From the NCBI RefSeq assembly GCF_000025005.1, contig NC_013526.1, positions 868,001-932,000 on the forward strand: 64,000 nt of DNA. The letters are read 5' to 3'. The position numbers and the translations under genes are program-made. Shown here in pieces: positions 1-9,178 of this stretch. This DNA is from Thermobaculum terrenum ATCC BAA-798 (GTDB lineage Bacteria; Chloroflexota; Chloroflexia; Thermobaculales; Thermobaculaceae). Under the pieces are notes generated by a model that did not search any database, had not been told where the DNA came from, and saw only the letters and a list, made by a program, of their open reading frames with translations. Position 1 is the first letter of the stretch. Each line of letters starts with the position of its first letter.

Positions 1-73
1 GACTAAGTACACCTGGTACATGCTGCTGGATGTCTAGCGTGAGGACCTTGCCACAAGATGGGCAGATGTACAC
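1..73 (-). CDS. Partial zinc-ribbon ORF running off the left edge
   Basis: A reading frame on the minus strand can start at GTG 73-71 and runs open to the window edge. Its first residues contain a CPSCGK knuckle, typical of one half of a zinc ribbon. No ribosome-binding site is evident and only 24 codons are visible, so neither the start nor the reality of the gene can be proven. The remaining sequence up to the next gene (74-173) shows nothing recognisable. Confidence 0.2.
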   Translation of the reverse strand, partial: MYICPSCGKVLTLDIQQHVPGVLS

Positions 74-173
74 AGCTAGACGCCAAGGTCACACCTGGTA
101 GAAGGCATTATGCGGGGAGATCCACAAGATACTTAGCAAGCAATTATATGTCTCGGCAGTCCTCACAGGGCTC

Positions 174-830
174 TCACCAGCACCTATCCTCTGCCAGGAT
201 GCGTACGGCACGCGTAAGCGCCGTGTGCCTAGGTGATGTCCGTTCCACATGGTCAAGTAGTGTGCGCAGCGCAGGGCCCAAGTCCGCCTCCTGGGGAGGG
301 GTCAGGCCCACCTTCTGAAATCCATTGGCCAATAGATGGGCTGCCTCGGAATGTCTACCTCTCAGCTCTGCCTTTATAGCCGCCACAGCGTTGGCTAGTG
401 CACTCTCGACATAGTCCCAGTCTTCTCCCCTAGCCTCGGGGTTTCCCAGGTCGTAACTCTCATCGCCCGCAACAGAGGTCGCTCGCACCTCGAGGTCCAG
501 CCTCCAGAAGAGCGGCAAGCCTGCAAAGCGAACGAATACTAACCGGCGCTTGCGCGAGCGCTGCAAGTCAGGATCATATCTCAGGGATTCGACCGGATGA
601 ACGCGCCACAGGATAGATGGGAGCATAGCCAAGCATTGATCGAATCTTTCATCAGGCACCACCCACAGTAGGTCTATGTCGCTATACGCATCGGCCACGC
701 CCTGGGCAAGAGAGCCACGTAGTCTTACTTCGGAGCCTTTGCAAGCATGCAGCAGCAATGCCTCGACATCACCCCGTACCCTGTCACGCTCCATAAGATC
801 TATTGGTGCCTGACGAGGATATTTACTCAT
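174..830 (-). CDS. Minimal nucleotidyltransferase-domain protein
   Basis: A 218-residue protein of the polymerase-beta-like nucleotidyltransferase fold. The signature GS at residues 39-40 is followed by D51 and D53 (SDIDLLWVV), and D112 in LDLEV fits the third carboxylate, so the metal-binding triad looks intact. The C-terminal 100 residues are helical and unassigned. The substrate is unknown: members modify RNA, antibiotics or toxin-antitoxin partners. Its ATG overlaps the stop of the upstream HTH gene by 8 bp, so the two are almost certainly co-transcribed and translationally coupled. An antitoxin-type MNT pair is possible, but no HEPN partner is visible. Confidence 0.75.
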   Translation of the reverse strand: MSKYPRQAPIDLMERDRVRGDVEALLLHACKGSEVRLRGSLAQGVADAYSDIDLLWVVPDERFDQCLAMLPSILWRVHPVESLRYDPDLQRSRKRRLVFVRFAGLPLFWRLDLEVRATSVAGDESYDLGNPEARGEDWDYVESALANAVAAIKAELRGRHSEAAHLLANGFQKVGLTPPQEADLGPALRTLLDHVERTSPRHTALTRAVRILAEDRCW

Positions 831-1569
831 GGGGTAGGGGCACTATGCGCGTGAGGTGGACATGATCATCGGTGGCCCATATCACCCCGTCGAAAGCCTC
901 CTCCATGCGCAGCCTGTCCCGAGCCGGCCAGGACTCCACCACCTCCGACAGCACGGCGGTCTTGAGCACCAGCTCCCTGTTGCCGGTGGACCTGGACAGG
1001 TCCTCCTGCTGCCTGAGGGCGGTGTCGAGGTCCACATCCTCCGTCCAGTCAAAGCTGCCCCAGATGGGCATGCCCAGCTCGCTCTTCTCGTCTATCACGC
1101 GCTTGAGCGTGCTGGCCCGTCCGTGCAGCGGGTCGAGCTCCCGCACGAAGATCATCCTGCCCTCATGCTCGAGCCGACGGACGTCCAGGCCGAAGCGCGT
1201 ATAGGCGGCACGGAGCTGGTCGGCGTTGATGTCCTCACCTACGTAGAACTTGGCTAGGAACGCCCCCCGAGCCTCCCCCACCTGGAAGAAGGCAGCGTCG
1301 ACCCTGTGCATCAGCTCCTGGCTGCCCACCACCGCGACCAGCCTATCGGGGGTGCGGATGAAGGAGTTGAGGAATCCCGTGAGCGTGCGCGCCTGCTCCC
1401 TGCCGCGGATGAACTCCTCGAGGGAGGAGCGGCGTATGCGCCACACCTTCCCCAGCTTCACGCACGGCAGCCGCCCCTCCCTGCACCACCGGTAGATGGT
1501 CACAGGGCGCACCCCCAGGTACTGGGCCACCTCTTCTACCCCTAGCAGATCCTTCTCCGGACTCTCCAT
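823..1569 (-). CDS. Excisionase-type HTH regulator with MEDS-like C-terminal domain
   Basis: 248 residues. Residues 8-60 form a MerR/excisionase-type winged helix (GVEEVAQYLGVRPVTIYRW, then KLGKVWRIRRSSLEEFI). The C-terminal 180 residues resemble the MEDS/DcmR sensory domain (around 115-140: a Y-x-R-x-G-L-D-V segment, later WGSFDW), though degenerate, so ligand sensing is inference. It lies upstream of and overlaps the nucleotidyltransferase gene and is divergent from a response-regulator gene. A 12-bp palindrome within the promoter of that divergent gene is a plausible binding site. Start ATG 1569 is preceded by GGAAGTGAG. Confidence 0.75.
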   Translation of the reverse strand: MESPEKDLLGVEEVAQYLGVRPVTIYRWCREGRLPCVKLGKVWRIRRSSLEEFIRGREQARTLTGFLNSFIRTPDRLVAVVGSQELMHRVDAAFFQVGEARGAFLAKFYVGEDINADQLRAAYTRFGLDVRRLEHEGRMIFVRELDPLHGRASTLKRVIDEKSELGMPIWGSFDWTEDVDLDTALRQQEDLSRSTGNRELVLKTAVLSEVVESWPARDRLRMEEAFDGVIWATDDHVHLTRIVPLPHE

Positions 1570-1603
1570 CAGCTCACTTCCAACTAATCGTGACCAAAGC
1601 GTA

Positions 1604-1632
1604 TTGACAGGCCGCGGCCTTTCCTGTACTAT
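1604..1632 (+). promoter_or_regulatory. Sigma-70 promoter with palindrome in spacer
   Basis: TTGACA (1604-1609), a 17-bp spacer and TACTAT (1627-1632) read rightward toward the receiver gene at 1795. The perfect palindrome AGGCCGCGGCCT (1609-1620) fills most of the spacer, a location used by MerR-type regulators. The predicted leader would be about 155 nt. A weaker second promoter (TTGTTG, 18 bp, TATAGG near 1727-1756) could give a shorter one. Confidence 0.75.
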
Positions 1633-1794
1633 TTAGAACTAGAGTGTACTTTTTTATACATTGAGTATCTCTAATACCAGGCTACTCGAGATTACACAGC
1701 AAGAACATAGCCATCAAGCTGTGTTTGTTGGTGTTGCTTTCTCCATGATATAGGATTTGCTGTTTTTCCGCGAGGGCCGTGCTGGGGGAAGGTT

Positions 1795-2190
1795 TTGTCC
1801 GCGAAGATAGTGCTGTTTGAGGACAACCCCGATATTCGGGAGTTCGTGAGCATGGTGCTCCGGGAGGAGGGCTACGAGGTCGTGGTCCCGGAGAGCCTAA
1901 CCGAGGCGCTGGAGCACATCGAGCTCCACGGCGCCGACCTCTTCCTGCTGGATTCCGAGGGAGACGACCCCCAGGCGGCGATCGACAGCCTGCGCCTGGG
2001 ATGTGAGCGCGCGGGGCCGAGGGTCACCACCGTAGTGTTCACCGCCTACACGGTCAGCAAGGAGCAGGCTCTGGAGATGGGCTGCGCCGGCGTGATCCCC
2101 AAGCCCTTCGACCTGGACTCGCTGCTCTCCCAGATACAGAAGTACCTGCAGCTCTCCAGGGGCCAGGAGGCAGCTAGCTCTCAGGAGTGA
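1795..2190 (+). CDS. Stand-alone response-regulator receiver protein
   Basis: 131 residues consisting of one CheY-like receiver domain with no output domain. The acidic pair E9/D10, phospho-acceptor D53, T83 and K103 (IPKPFD) are all present, so it should be phosphorylatable. The start is TTG 1795, chosen because GGGGGAAGG lies immediately upstream and the domain begins at once (KIVLFED). No histidine kinase is in the window; the partner is unknown. The last 17 bp overlap the 3' end of the convergent MFS gene. A second lone receiver lies at 34440-34829. Confidence 0.88.
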   Translation: MSAKIVLFEDNPDIREFVSMVLREEGYEVVVPESLTEALEHIELHGADLFLLDSEGDDPQAAIDSLRLGCERAGPRVTTVVFTAYTVSKEQALEMGCAGVIPKPFDLDSLLSQIQKYLQLSRGQEAASSQE

Positions 2191-3535
2191 ACACCTGAGG
2201 GCGCATCATAGAAGGCTCCCACCGGACGGCAAGGAGCGTCAGGATCACCGTGACTATCGCCCCGAGCACGAGCGCGATGGTGGGGGTGAGCCACGCCGCC
2301 AGCGCTCCGGCTAGCAGGTTCCCCACCGGCATCATCCCCAGGCCCGCCAGCACCCAGATGCTCATCACCCTGCCCCGCATGTCGTCGGTGACTATCGCCT
2401 GCAGCAGGGTGTTGCCCGTGGCCATGTAGGTCACCATGCCCCAGCCAGCGAAGGGCAGCGCCAGCATCGAGAGCGGTAGCCACCTGGAGACAGCAAACAC
2501 CGTCACCGCGGCGGCGAACACCAGCTGCGCCGTGATCATCAACCTGCCCTTGTGGGGGGTGTCCCCGATGCTGGCCAGCATCAGCGCGGCGATGAACGCC
2601 CCCACCCCCATCGCCGTCAGGAACATGCTGTAGCCCATCGCACCCGCGTGCAGCACCTCCTTGGCGAACACCGGCAGCAGCGTGGTGTATGGGAAGAGGA
2701 ATACGGTCTGCACCACAGCCAGCAGCACCACCACGCGCATCAGCCCGTGGGACCACACGTACCTCCACGCAGCCAGGAGGGAGTTGACGATCCCATCGGA
2801 GTACGCCGCCCGGTGCTGCGGTGGGTACTTCGGGCGGATGACGTACATGGCCAGGGCGAACACAAAGTAGCTGAGGGCGTTGGCGAAGTACATCGCGGCC
2901 GTGCCCAGCAGGTTCAGAAGGGCTCCCCCTATAGTGGGGCCCAGGATCCTCGTGAGGTTGAACTGCGCCGAGTTCAAGGCTATGGCGTTCATCAGGTACC
3001 GCTTGCCCACGATCTCGGGCACTATCGCCTGAAATGCGGGATTGGTCAGCGCCCCCACCACCCCCGACAGGAAGGACAGCAGCATCAGGTGCCATAGCTG
3101 GATGCGCCCCACGAATATCAGCAGGCCCAACGCCCCCGCAATCACCCCCAACAGCACCTGGCTAACGATCAGCAGCCAGCGCTTGTCCACCCTGTCCGCC
3201 AGCACACCCCCAAGCAGCGACAGGAAGAGGTTGGGTACCGTGGCGCAGAAGCCCACCAGGCCCACGTAGAACTCGGACCTCGAGAGCGTCACCACCAGCC
3301 AGCCCTGGGCCACCGACTGCATCCACATCCCCGAGTTGCTGATGAGCGCGGCGAAGAAGAACAAGCGATATTCGGGCAGATGCAGCGAAGCAAAAGTCCC
3401 CTGCGGGGCCTGTACCGTGCTGCGCTCCTCGAGCGAGGGGGAGGCAATCGCGGGCTCCGCGTAGGGAGCCTGCTCCAGGGCCGCTAAGTCCCCATCGCTG
3501 CCGGCGCGGCTGGATCGTTGACTGTGCGCAGACAT
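2174..3535 (-). CDS. MFS transporter, EntS/MFS_3-like
   Basis: 453 residues with about 12 hydrophobic segments after a charged N-terminal 50 residues. The pattern NSGMWMQSVAQGWLVVTLS followed by GGVLADRVDKRWLL is characteristic of the MFS_3 (enterobactin exporter EntS-like) group, which exports siderophores or drugs; the substrate cannot be read from sequence. ATG 3535 is preferred to the in-frame ATG at 3553, because a TATAAT box sits at 3547-3542, only 6 nt upstream, which would place the transcript start on or next to the ATG. The 3' end overlaps the receiver gene. Confidence 0.85.
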   Translation of the reverse strand: MSAHSQRSSRAGSDGDLAALEQAPYAEPAIASPSLEERSTVQAPQGTFASLHLPEYRLFFFAALISNSGMWMQSVAQGWLVVTLSRSEFYVGLVGFCATVPNLFLSLLGGVLADRVDKRWLLIVSQVLLGVIAGALGLLIFVGRIQLWHLMLLSFLSGVVGALTNPAFQAIVPEIVGKRYLMNAIALNSAQFNLTRILGPTIGGALLNLLGTAAMYFANALSYFVFALAMYVIRPKYPPQHRAAYSDGIVNSLLAAWRYVWSHGLMRVVVLLAVVQTVFLFPYTTLLPVFAKEVLHAGAMGYSMFLTAMGVGAFIAALMLASIGDTPHKGRLMITAQLVFAAAVTVFAVSRWLPLSMLALPFAGWGMVTYMATGNTLLQAIVTDDMRGRVMSIWVLAGLGMMPVGNLLAGALAAWLTPTIALVLGAIVTVILTLLAVRWEPSMMRPQVFTPES

Positions 3536-3541
3536 AGCACC

Positions 3542-3547
3542 ATTATA
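3542..3547 (-). promoter_or_regulatory. -10 box TATAAT, leaderless start for MFS gene
   Basis: TATAAT on the minus strand separated by 6 nt from the ATG at 3535. No Shine-Dalgarno sequence fits between. A TTGAGC further upstream, 19 bp from the -10, is a possible -35. The geometry implies a leaderless mRNA. Confidence 0.6.
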
Positions 3548-3743
3548 TCCCAACGCCTGAGCGGGAGCTCAACACCCTACGACAGCATTAACATTCCTTC
3601 ATCCTTCGATACGAGATATTAAGTCAAGTTTCATGATGTTTACGTATAGTAGTTATGTGCAGTTTGTGCGATAATGCGATATATAAGTTTTTATTTGTGC
3701 CTCGATGCACCTAAGAGGCTCGTTATACATGGAGGGATGTCTG

Positions 3744-4997
3744 ATGATCAACAGGGTATATCTGTGCTTGTCGCTCTGCCTGGCGCTCCTGGCTCTCCTG
3801 GCACCCCGCGCCGCCCTCGCCGGGGTATCGATAGCTGACGAGCAGGCTCGGGCTGTGAGCGAGGTCAACCGCTACAGGCAATCCGTGGGGTTGCCAGCAG
3901 TCACCGCCACTACCGCCCTCAACACCGCCGCCCGCAAGCACGCGGTGTACATGCTGGAGACCGGCGAGATGGACCACTACGAGACCCAAAAGAACAGCCC
4001 TTACTACGTGGCCTACAGCCCTTACGGCCGAGCCAGGCTGTTCGGCTACAGCAACTCGTCCATCTCCGAGAACATCCGCTGGAGCTCCGAGGGAGCTGTG
4101 GGCACGCGCACGTACGTGGGGGTGGACAACGCCGTACAGTGGTGGATGGCAGCGATCTACCACCGCTTCGCGATCATCAGCCCCCGCACGGAGAACATAG
4201 GCTACGGCGTGTACTACAAGGCTGGCGAATCCGCGCAGGTGATGGACTTCGGCACCGACTACTCGCGGACGGGACCAATGGTGCGATGGCCAAGGCCCAA
4301 CCAGCGGGGGGTGGGCACCTACTTGAACGGCGAGTCCCCCAACCCGGTGGCACAGTTTGGGGGAGATTTCCCCACCGGCTACCCCGTGTCGATCACCTGG
4401 TACAGGGGCACGGTGCGCTACACCTCCATCCAGATGGTGCGCGTCAGCGACGGCAAGGCCATCCCAGGCTACAGGCTGAGCCCGCAGAACGACGACTTCC
4501 ACAGGTGGTCTACCAGCCTGAGCTTCATCCCCAAGGACCCGCTCGACCACAGCACCACCTACCGCGTGACCTTCAGAGGCTTCTACTCGCCCACCGGCAG
4601 CACCAGCGACGAGCGCAGCTTCAGCTACACCTGGTCGTTCACCACCCAGCCCCCTCAGGGCAACCTGAGGAGCAGCTCCCCAGCCAACGGCAGCACTGGT
4701 GTGGCGCTCACCCCCACCATCAAGCTCTACTTCGAGAGGGGGCTGCGGAGCTACACCCTGGTCCCCAACAGCGCCGTTGGCAGCTACTGGCAGGCCGTGG
4801 GGCTCGGCCTGAGGAGATCCGACGGCACCAACGTGGCGATAGACGTGGTGGAGCCCACCGATCCCTACACCACCAGCGTCTCGTTGCGACCGGTCAACGC
4901 TCTTAGCCCCAACACCTGGTACACCCTGTACTACCAGGTGTACGATCGGTGGGGCAGGCCCGTCAGGGGGCAGGTGCGCTTCACCACCGGTAGGTGA
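3744..4997 (+). CDS. Secreted CAP/SCP-domain protein with Ig-like C-terminal domain
   Basis: 417 residues. Residues 1-25 form a signal peptide (MINRVYLCLSLCL..ALAG). A CAP (SCP/PR-1) domain follows to about residue 170: helix with EVNRYRQSVGLPAV, then HAVYMLETGEMDHYE, SENIRW and YHRFAII with ENIGYG. The CAP histidines and glutamate are recognisable. Two beta-rich modules follow; the last resembles a Big_5 Ig-like fold (SSSPANGSTGVALTPTI at its start, PNTWYTLYY, RFTTGR end). Bacterial CAP proteins are extracellular and poorly understood. The start is ATG 3744 rather than 3705 because GGAGGG (3731-3736) is 7 nt upstream and the signal peptide then begins cleanly. Confidence 0.85.
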   Translation: MINRVYLCLSLCLALLALLAPRAALAGVSIADEQARAVSEVNRYRQSVGLPAVTATTALNTAARKHAVYMLETGEMDHYETQKNSPYYVAYSPYGRARLFGYSNSSISENIRWSSEGAVGTRTYVGVDNAVQWWMAAIYHRFAIISPRTENIGYGVYYKAGESAQVMDFGTDYSRTGPMVRWPRPNQRGVGTYLNGESPNPVAQFGGDFPTGYPVSITWYRGTVRYTSIQMVRVSDGKAIPGYRLSPQNDDFHRWSTSLSFIPKDPLDHSTTYRVTFRGFYSPTGSTSDERSFSYTWSFTTQPPQGNLRSSSPANGSTGVALTPTIKLYFERGLRSYTLVPNSAVGSYWQAVGLGLRRSDGTNVAIDVVEPTDPYTTSVSLRPVNALSPNTWYTLYYQVYDRWGRPVRGQVRFTTGR

Positions 4998-5003
4998 GGT
5001 GTT

Positions 5004-5369
5004 TTACATTGCAGCGTACAGGCTGATCAGGTTGCCGTCCGGGTCCCGGAGCACGGCGTACCTCTGGCCCCAGAAGGCATCCCATGGCTCCCTGTGACCC
5101 TCATAGCCGCCGGAGACGACGCGCTCGTAGAGCTGATCGACCTCGTCCGGGGAGGAGCACTCGAAGGCCAACTCTATCCTGTGGCCTCGAGGCTCCTCCC
5201 AGCCCTGGTAGACCTCCCGCAGGAGCTCGATCGAGTCCCAGCAGAGGTATACACCCCCTAGGTCCAGCTCCACGTGCGGCTCCAGGGGCTGCCCCTCGGG
5301 CAGGGGTAGCCCCAGCAAGCGGTAGAAAGCCAGAGAAGCAGCCATATCCCGGGTGGCTATCCCCACCAC
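5004..5369 (-). CDS. VOC (glyoxalase/bleomycin-resistance-like) protein, 5' end frameshifted
   Basis: About 121 residues covering a VOC domain (VGIATRDMAASLAFYRLLGL at the start, RDPDGNLISLYAAM at the end). The metal or ligand-binding edge strands H-V-E-L-D-L and H-R-I-E-L-A are visible. The domain frame has only a GTG at 5369 without an SD. A good GGGAGG (5398-5393) with ATG 5386-5384 lies just upstream in another frame and encodes MPIKLG, the expected N-terminus of this family, before hitting TAG. A -1 shift in the G-rich CTGGGGTGGTGGGG restores a continuous protein. The function (dioxygenase, lyase or drug binding) is unassigned. Confidence 0.75.
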   Translation of the reverse strand: MVGIATRDMAASLAFYRLLGLPLPEGQPLEPHVELDLGGVYLCWDSIELLREVYQGWEEPRGHRIELAFECSSPDEVDQLYERVVSGGYEGHREPWDAFWGQRYAVLRDPDGNLISLYAAM

Positions 5370-5427
5370 CCCAGCTTGATCGGCATATCGTACCTCCCGT
5401 CAGATTGAGATGCCATTATACCAGCCC

Positions 5428-7098
5428 TCAGCGTGCGCGAGAGGCGGCGAAACGGTTGAGGATGTTGGCCGTCATGCGCTCGATGCGGGGATCGGCCACC
5501 CCGGGCTTGTCCAGTCCCCAACCCCACCATATGGAGCCGGCATCGAACACCCACGCACCGCTGGGCGCCTGGTAGATGCTGGTGTTGCCGTGCCCCACCA
5601 CCTTCCCATCTTTGACTATGGGAGAGTCCGCCAGCAGGGTGTACGAGCGATGAGGCGGCATGGGCGCATGGGGGTCGAAGGTGTCGTACTCGTAGCCCAC
5701 GAGGCCGCGCACCCTGTCCCCGTCGTGCAAGCCGGTGCCGGCGTAAACCCAGTCGTCAGCATGAGTTACCACGTAGTCCGCTCCCCCTTTGTCCATACCA
5801 CCGTAGTTGAGCCCTATGAGCGTCTGCTCGGGCTCGCTGACCGGCGGGTTGGGCCAGTTGACCGTGCTGCCCTTGCCCTTGACGGGATCTAGCCTGGCGC
5901 TCTTGTAGCACACGATTATCCTGTCGAGCACGCCGGAGCTGGAGGGAGCAAAGCGGATGTGCCTGAAGACGTCGTTGCCTCCGAAGAACGCCAGGTTCAC
6001 GCCCGCATCCCTGGCCCTCTGCACGTTCTCCCGCATCCGGCGGGACCAGTACTCGTCGTGCCCTATGCTGATGAAGGCTTTGTGGTGCTCCAGCAGGTCG
6101 CCCCTCTCCTGGGTGTCCACGTCTGTGGAGTAGGTGACGTCGTATCCCATCCTCTCGACCCAGGTGATGAAGTACACGTCCCACTGCAGGAAGTGGTCGG
6201 CGCCCGTGGAATCGAACGGCCTGTCGAAAGACACCTCCACGGCCCTGGTGGTGCCGGAGATGGTGTTGGGGCCGTAGCTGTTGAACTCGTAGAGGCTCTT
6301 GCCGGTGCGATGGTCGCGAGGGTAGTCGTTGTACGCCTCGTAAGTGGTGAAGGGCGCCTGCACCAGCAGATCGGAGTGGCTGGCGTCATCCCGCACCACG
6401 AACGGTACGTAGTTATCGTAGCCCTGGGAGTTGGTGAGCTTGGCCAGGTAGTAGCCGCTCACCCAGCTGGTGGGCACGTGAAGCCTCCACGAAGGCTGCC
6501 AGTGGCACTCGATCAGCCCGGTGCGAGCATCCAAGGGGCACTCAGGCTGTGACCTCCCCTGCAGCTTGCCCGAGTGAGCTACCAACCTGCCCCCCTTGCC
6601 GTCGTACCAGCCGATCCTGTACACCGTGATGGTGAAGGGCTGCGGCGGGTTGGTGGTGACGTAGAAGGTGATGTCCTGTCCCAGGTTGACGCTGGTGGCG
6701 GAGGCGTAGCCCTTGATCTGCTTGTGGACGTCGTCGGCCACCTTGGCACTCACGGAGGGACCTATACCCAGCTCGCGCTCGCTGACGGCGTCCAGGTGCG
6801 AGAGCTTCCAGCTCTGAGTGCCGGGCAGCCTGTTCTCCCGCACTATGGGATTACTGGGGGCAGAAGCCACGGCGGTGGGAGGCTGCTCGGTGGGACGCGC
6901 GAATACCGGCTCCCTCTTCAGCTTACCTCTCCTGCCCGACCCCGCGGCTATGCCGGTGGAGATAGCCTGGGGCTCCTCCTGCTCGACCTCGCCCTCCTTC
7001 CGGGACCTGCCGTTGTTGCGGCTGACGTGGTGCCAGGGACCGCTGCAGCCGGTGATGAGCATCGAGACGACCAACAACAGCAAAACCATTCGCCGCAT
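5428..7098 (-). CDS. Lipoprotein with N,N-dimethylformamidase beta-subunit-like domain
   Basis: 556 residues. The lipobox LITGC places the lipidated cysteine at residue 18, followed by a low-complexity charged linker to about residue 110. The rest matches the large-subunit-like domain of N,N-dimethylformamidase family proteins: ITVYRIGWYDGKGGR, then FVVRDD, the FTTYEAYNDYP segment and the SIGHDEYWSRRMRENVQRA core, FFGGND and a C-terminal WVFDAGSIWWGWGLD. Homologues are usually annotated only by domain; amidase activity on DMF is not implied. ATG 7098 has GGAGG 8 nt upstream. It stands alone, divergent from the CPBP protease gene. Confidence 0.8.
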   Translation of the reverse strand: MRRMVLLLLVVSMLITGCSGPWHHVSRNNGRSRKEGEVEQEEPQAISTGIAAGSGRRGKLKREPVFARPTEQPPTAVASAPSNPIVRENRLPGTQSWKLSHLDAVSERELGIGPSVSAKVADDVHKQIKGYASATSVNLGQDITFYVTTNPPQPFTITVYRIGWYDGKGGRLVAHSGKLQGRSQPECPLDARTGLIECHWQPSWRLHVPTSWVSGYYLAKLTNSQGYDNYVPFVVRDDASHSDLLVQAPFTTYEAYNDYPRDHRTGKSLYEFNSYGPNTISGTTRAVEVSFDRPFDSTGADHFLQWDVYFITWVERMGYDVTYSTDVDTQERGDLLEHHKAFISIGHDEYWSRRMRENVQRARDAGVNLAFFGGNDVFRHIRFAPSSSGVLDRIIVCYKSARLDPVKGKGSTVNWPNPPVSEPEQTLIGLNYGGMDKGGADYVVTHADDWVYAGTGLHDGDRVRGLVGYEYDTFDPHAPMPPHRSYTLLADSPIVKDGKVVGHGNTSIYQAPSGAWVFDAGSIWWGWGLDKPGVADPRIERMTANILNRFAASRAR

Positions 7099-7235
7099 GC
7101 ATACAACCTCCAGCGAAAAATGTCACCGATAGATACGACTCGAAACGAGGCTGAAGGTTCCATCCTAGAAGGTAAGAATTCCGTTAGAAACAGGCTTCTG
7201 CTATCATGCAATGAATCCTGCTGGGAGGTGCTTGC

Positions 7236-8093
7236 ATGGCGAGAGGAGGGGAGAGGTGGTTGGCCACCGCCGAGGTGGCCCTGCTCTTCGCCCTGGTGGT
7301 GGCGCTAGCGTGGCTTATGAGGCGCTGGGAGGGGATCAACCTTTGGCAGGTACGCACGCTGGGATATCCGGTACTGCCGCAGCTCCTGCTGCTGGTGCTC
7401 CTGCCGGGGTTGGCGGGCGTGCTCATGGGGAGGGGTTTCCGGGTCCCTGGCGTCTCGCTCTCCCGGCCGATGCCTCAGTTGGACCTGGGGCTCACCTCGC
7501 TGCTCATCTTTGGCCCAGCCTACGGGGTGGCCTTCCCGATCATCATACTCCTGGGATCATCACCCCAGGCGTTGCTCGGATCGCTGATCCTATGCGTCAC
7601 GTACGCGGTCAGCGCCCCGCTCCTGTGGCTGCTTCTGAGGGTATACAGTCCCCAGCCTCCGCTGGCAGGGAGCGCTCGGGCCCTGCTGCTCGTGGTCGGC
7701 GTCATGCTGACCTCAGCAGGGGTCATGGCGCTGGCGTGGCGCTTCACCCCCCTGGCAGGAGCGGTGCTCTACCCCCTGGCGTTCGTGGGGATCGGCGAGG
7801 AGGTGTTCTTCAGGGGCTACGTCCAGGGCAGGTTGAACGAGATCTGGGGCAGGCCCTGGTGCCTGGGGAAGGTCAGCTTTGGCCCGGGGCTGCTCGCCGC
7901 CGCGCTGCTGTTTGGGCTAGCTCACCCCCTGGTCGCCGCGGACCCATCGCGATGGGCCTGGGCGCTCTGGACCTTCGCGGCGGGGCTGCTGCTGGGGTAC
8001 CTGCGCGAGCTCTCCGGCGGAGTGCTCGCGCCCATCATAGCCCACGGCGTGCCCGAGGTAGTGCCCTACGTGATCGGCGCGATCTACTCCTAG
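7236..8093 (+). CDS. CPBP (CAAX-type) intramembrane glutamic protease
   Basis: 285 residues with about eight membrane segments. The three conserved CPBP motifs are present: motif 1 GEEVFFRG (E188, E189, R193), motif 2 FGLAH (H230), motif 3 HG (H270). This family covers Abi/CAAX protease-like membrane proteins involved in prenyl-protein processing, bacteriocin immunity or regulated proteolysis. The substrate is unknown. ATG 7236 follows GGGAGGTG at a good distance. The stop overlaps the convergent LLM oxidoreductase gene by 4 bp. Confidence 0.85.
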   Translation: MARGGERWLATAEVALLFALVVALAWLMRRWEGINLWQVRTLGYPVLPQLLLLVLLPGLAGVLMGRGFRVPGVSLSRPMPQLDLGLTSLLIFGPAYGVAFPIIILLGSSPQALLGSLILCVTYAVSAPLLWLLLRVYSPQPPLAGSARALLLVVGVMLTSAGVMALAWRFTPLAGAVLYPLAFVGIGEEVFFRGYVQGRLNEIWGRPWCLGKVSFGPGLLAAALLFGLAHPLVAADPSRWAWALWTFAAGLLLGYLRELSGGVLAPIIAHGVPEVVPYVIGAIYS

Positions 8094-9157
8094 CCCTCCC
8101 CTGGGACGCCGGAGGGCTGGGCAGGGCTCTTCCCCGCCAGCTCACGGCGCACCACCGGAGCCACCTCGGTGCCCAGCAGCTCGATCGCCCGCAGCACCTG
8201 CCTGTGAGGCAGGGTGCCCACCGTGAGCTGCAGGAGAAAGCGATCGTGCCCGAAGATCTCGTGCTGGAAGAGGATCTTCTCGGCCACCTCCTGGGGGCTC
8301 CCCACGAAGTCCGCCCCGCGCAGGGACCGCGAGAACTCGAACTGCTCGCGGGTCATCGGCGGCCATCCCCTCTCACGGCCTATGCGGTCCATCTGGGCCT
8401 TGAAGGCGGGGAAGGCTATCTCCGCCGCGGCCTGCGAGCTATCCGCCAGGAAGCCGTGGGAGTTGATGCTGAGCCTGGGCGTCGGGTGCCCAGCGCGCCT
8501 GGCGGCCATCCTGTGCAGCTCCACCAGGGGCGCGAACCTCTCCGGCATGCCCCCGATGATCCCCAGCGCCATCGGCAGCCCCAGCATGCCCGCCCTCACG
8601 GCCGATTGGGGGGTGCCACCCACCGCGACCCACACGGGGATAGGATCCTGCACCGGCCTCGGGTACACCCCCAGGTCCTCCAGGGGTGGCCTGAACTTCC
8701 CGCGCCAGGTGACCCTCTCGGAGCTCCGAAGGCGCAGCAGCAGGTCCAGCTTCTCCTCAAACAGGGCATCGTAGTCCCGCAGGTCGTACCCAAACAGGGG
8801 GAAGGACTCCACGAACGAACCCCTACCCACCATGATCTCGGCCCTGCCTCCAGACACCAGGTCAAGCGTCGCGAACTGCTCGAACACCCTCACCGGATCG
8901 TCCGAGCTCAGGACGTTCACGGCGCTGGTCAGCCGGATGCGCCGGGTGCGGGCCGCCGCGGCCGCCAGCACCACCGCGGGCGCGGAGACGATGTAGTCCG
9001 GCCGATGGTGCTCCCCCACCCCGAACACGTCCAAACCCACCTGGTCAGCCAGCTCCACCTCCTCCAGCAGGCGCCGCATGCGCTCCTGGGGAGATATAAG
9101 CTGGCCCGTCTCGGGGTCAACGGTCCGCTCGCCAAAAGTGTATATCCCTATCTCCAT
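8090..9157 (-). CDS. Luciferase-like (LLM) flavin-dependent oxidoreductase
   Basis: 355 residues of the bacterial luciferase superfamily (TIM barrel, F420 or FMN dependent): [12 protein letters not shown] at the start, [15 protein letters not shown] near residue 40, a [11 protein letters not shown] turn, and [11 protein letters not shown] in the cofactor-binding half. No dedicated F420 marker could be identified, so the cofactor is open. ATG 9157 is chosen over GTG 9169 because family members start MEIG. The promoter region carries a TATATA box and two tandem palindromes, suggesting repression by a small dimeric regulator not encoded next door. Confidence 0.85.
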   Translation of the reverse strand: MEIGIYTFGERTVDPETGQLISPQERMRRLLEEVELADQVGLDVFGVGEHHRPDYIVSAPAVVLAAAAARTRRIRLTSAVNVLSSDDPVRVFEQFATLDLVSGGRAEIMVGRGSFVESFPLFGYDLRDYDALFEEKLDLLLRLRSSERVTWRGKFRPPLEDLGVYPRPVQDPIPVWVAVGGTPQSAVRAGMLGLPMALGIIGGMPERFAPLVELHRMAARRAGHPTPRLSINSHGFLADSSQAAAEIAFPAFKAQMDRIGRERGWPPMTREQFEFSRSLRGADFVGSPQEVAEKILFQHEIFGHDRFLLQLTVGTLPHRQVLRAIELLGTEVAPVVRRELAGKSPAQPSGVPGEG

Positions 9158-9178
9158 GCCAACACTCACTTCTTATAT

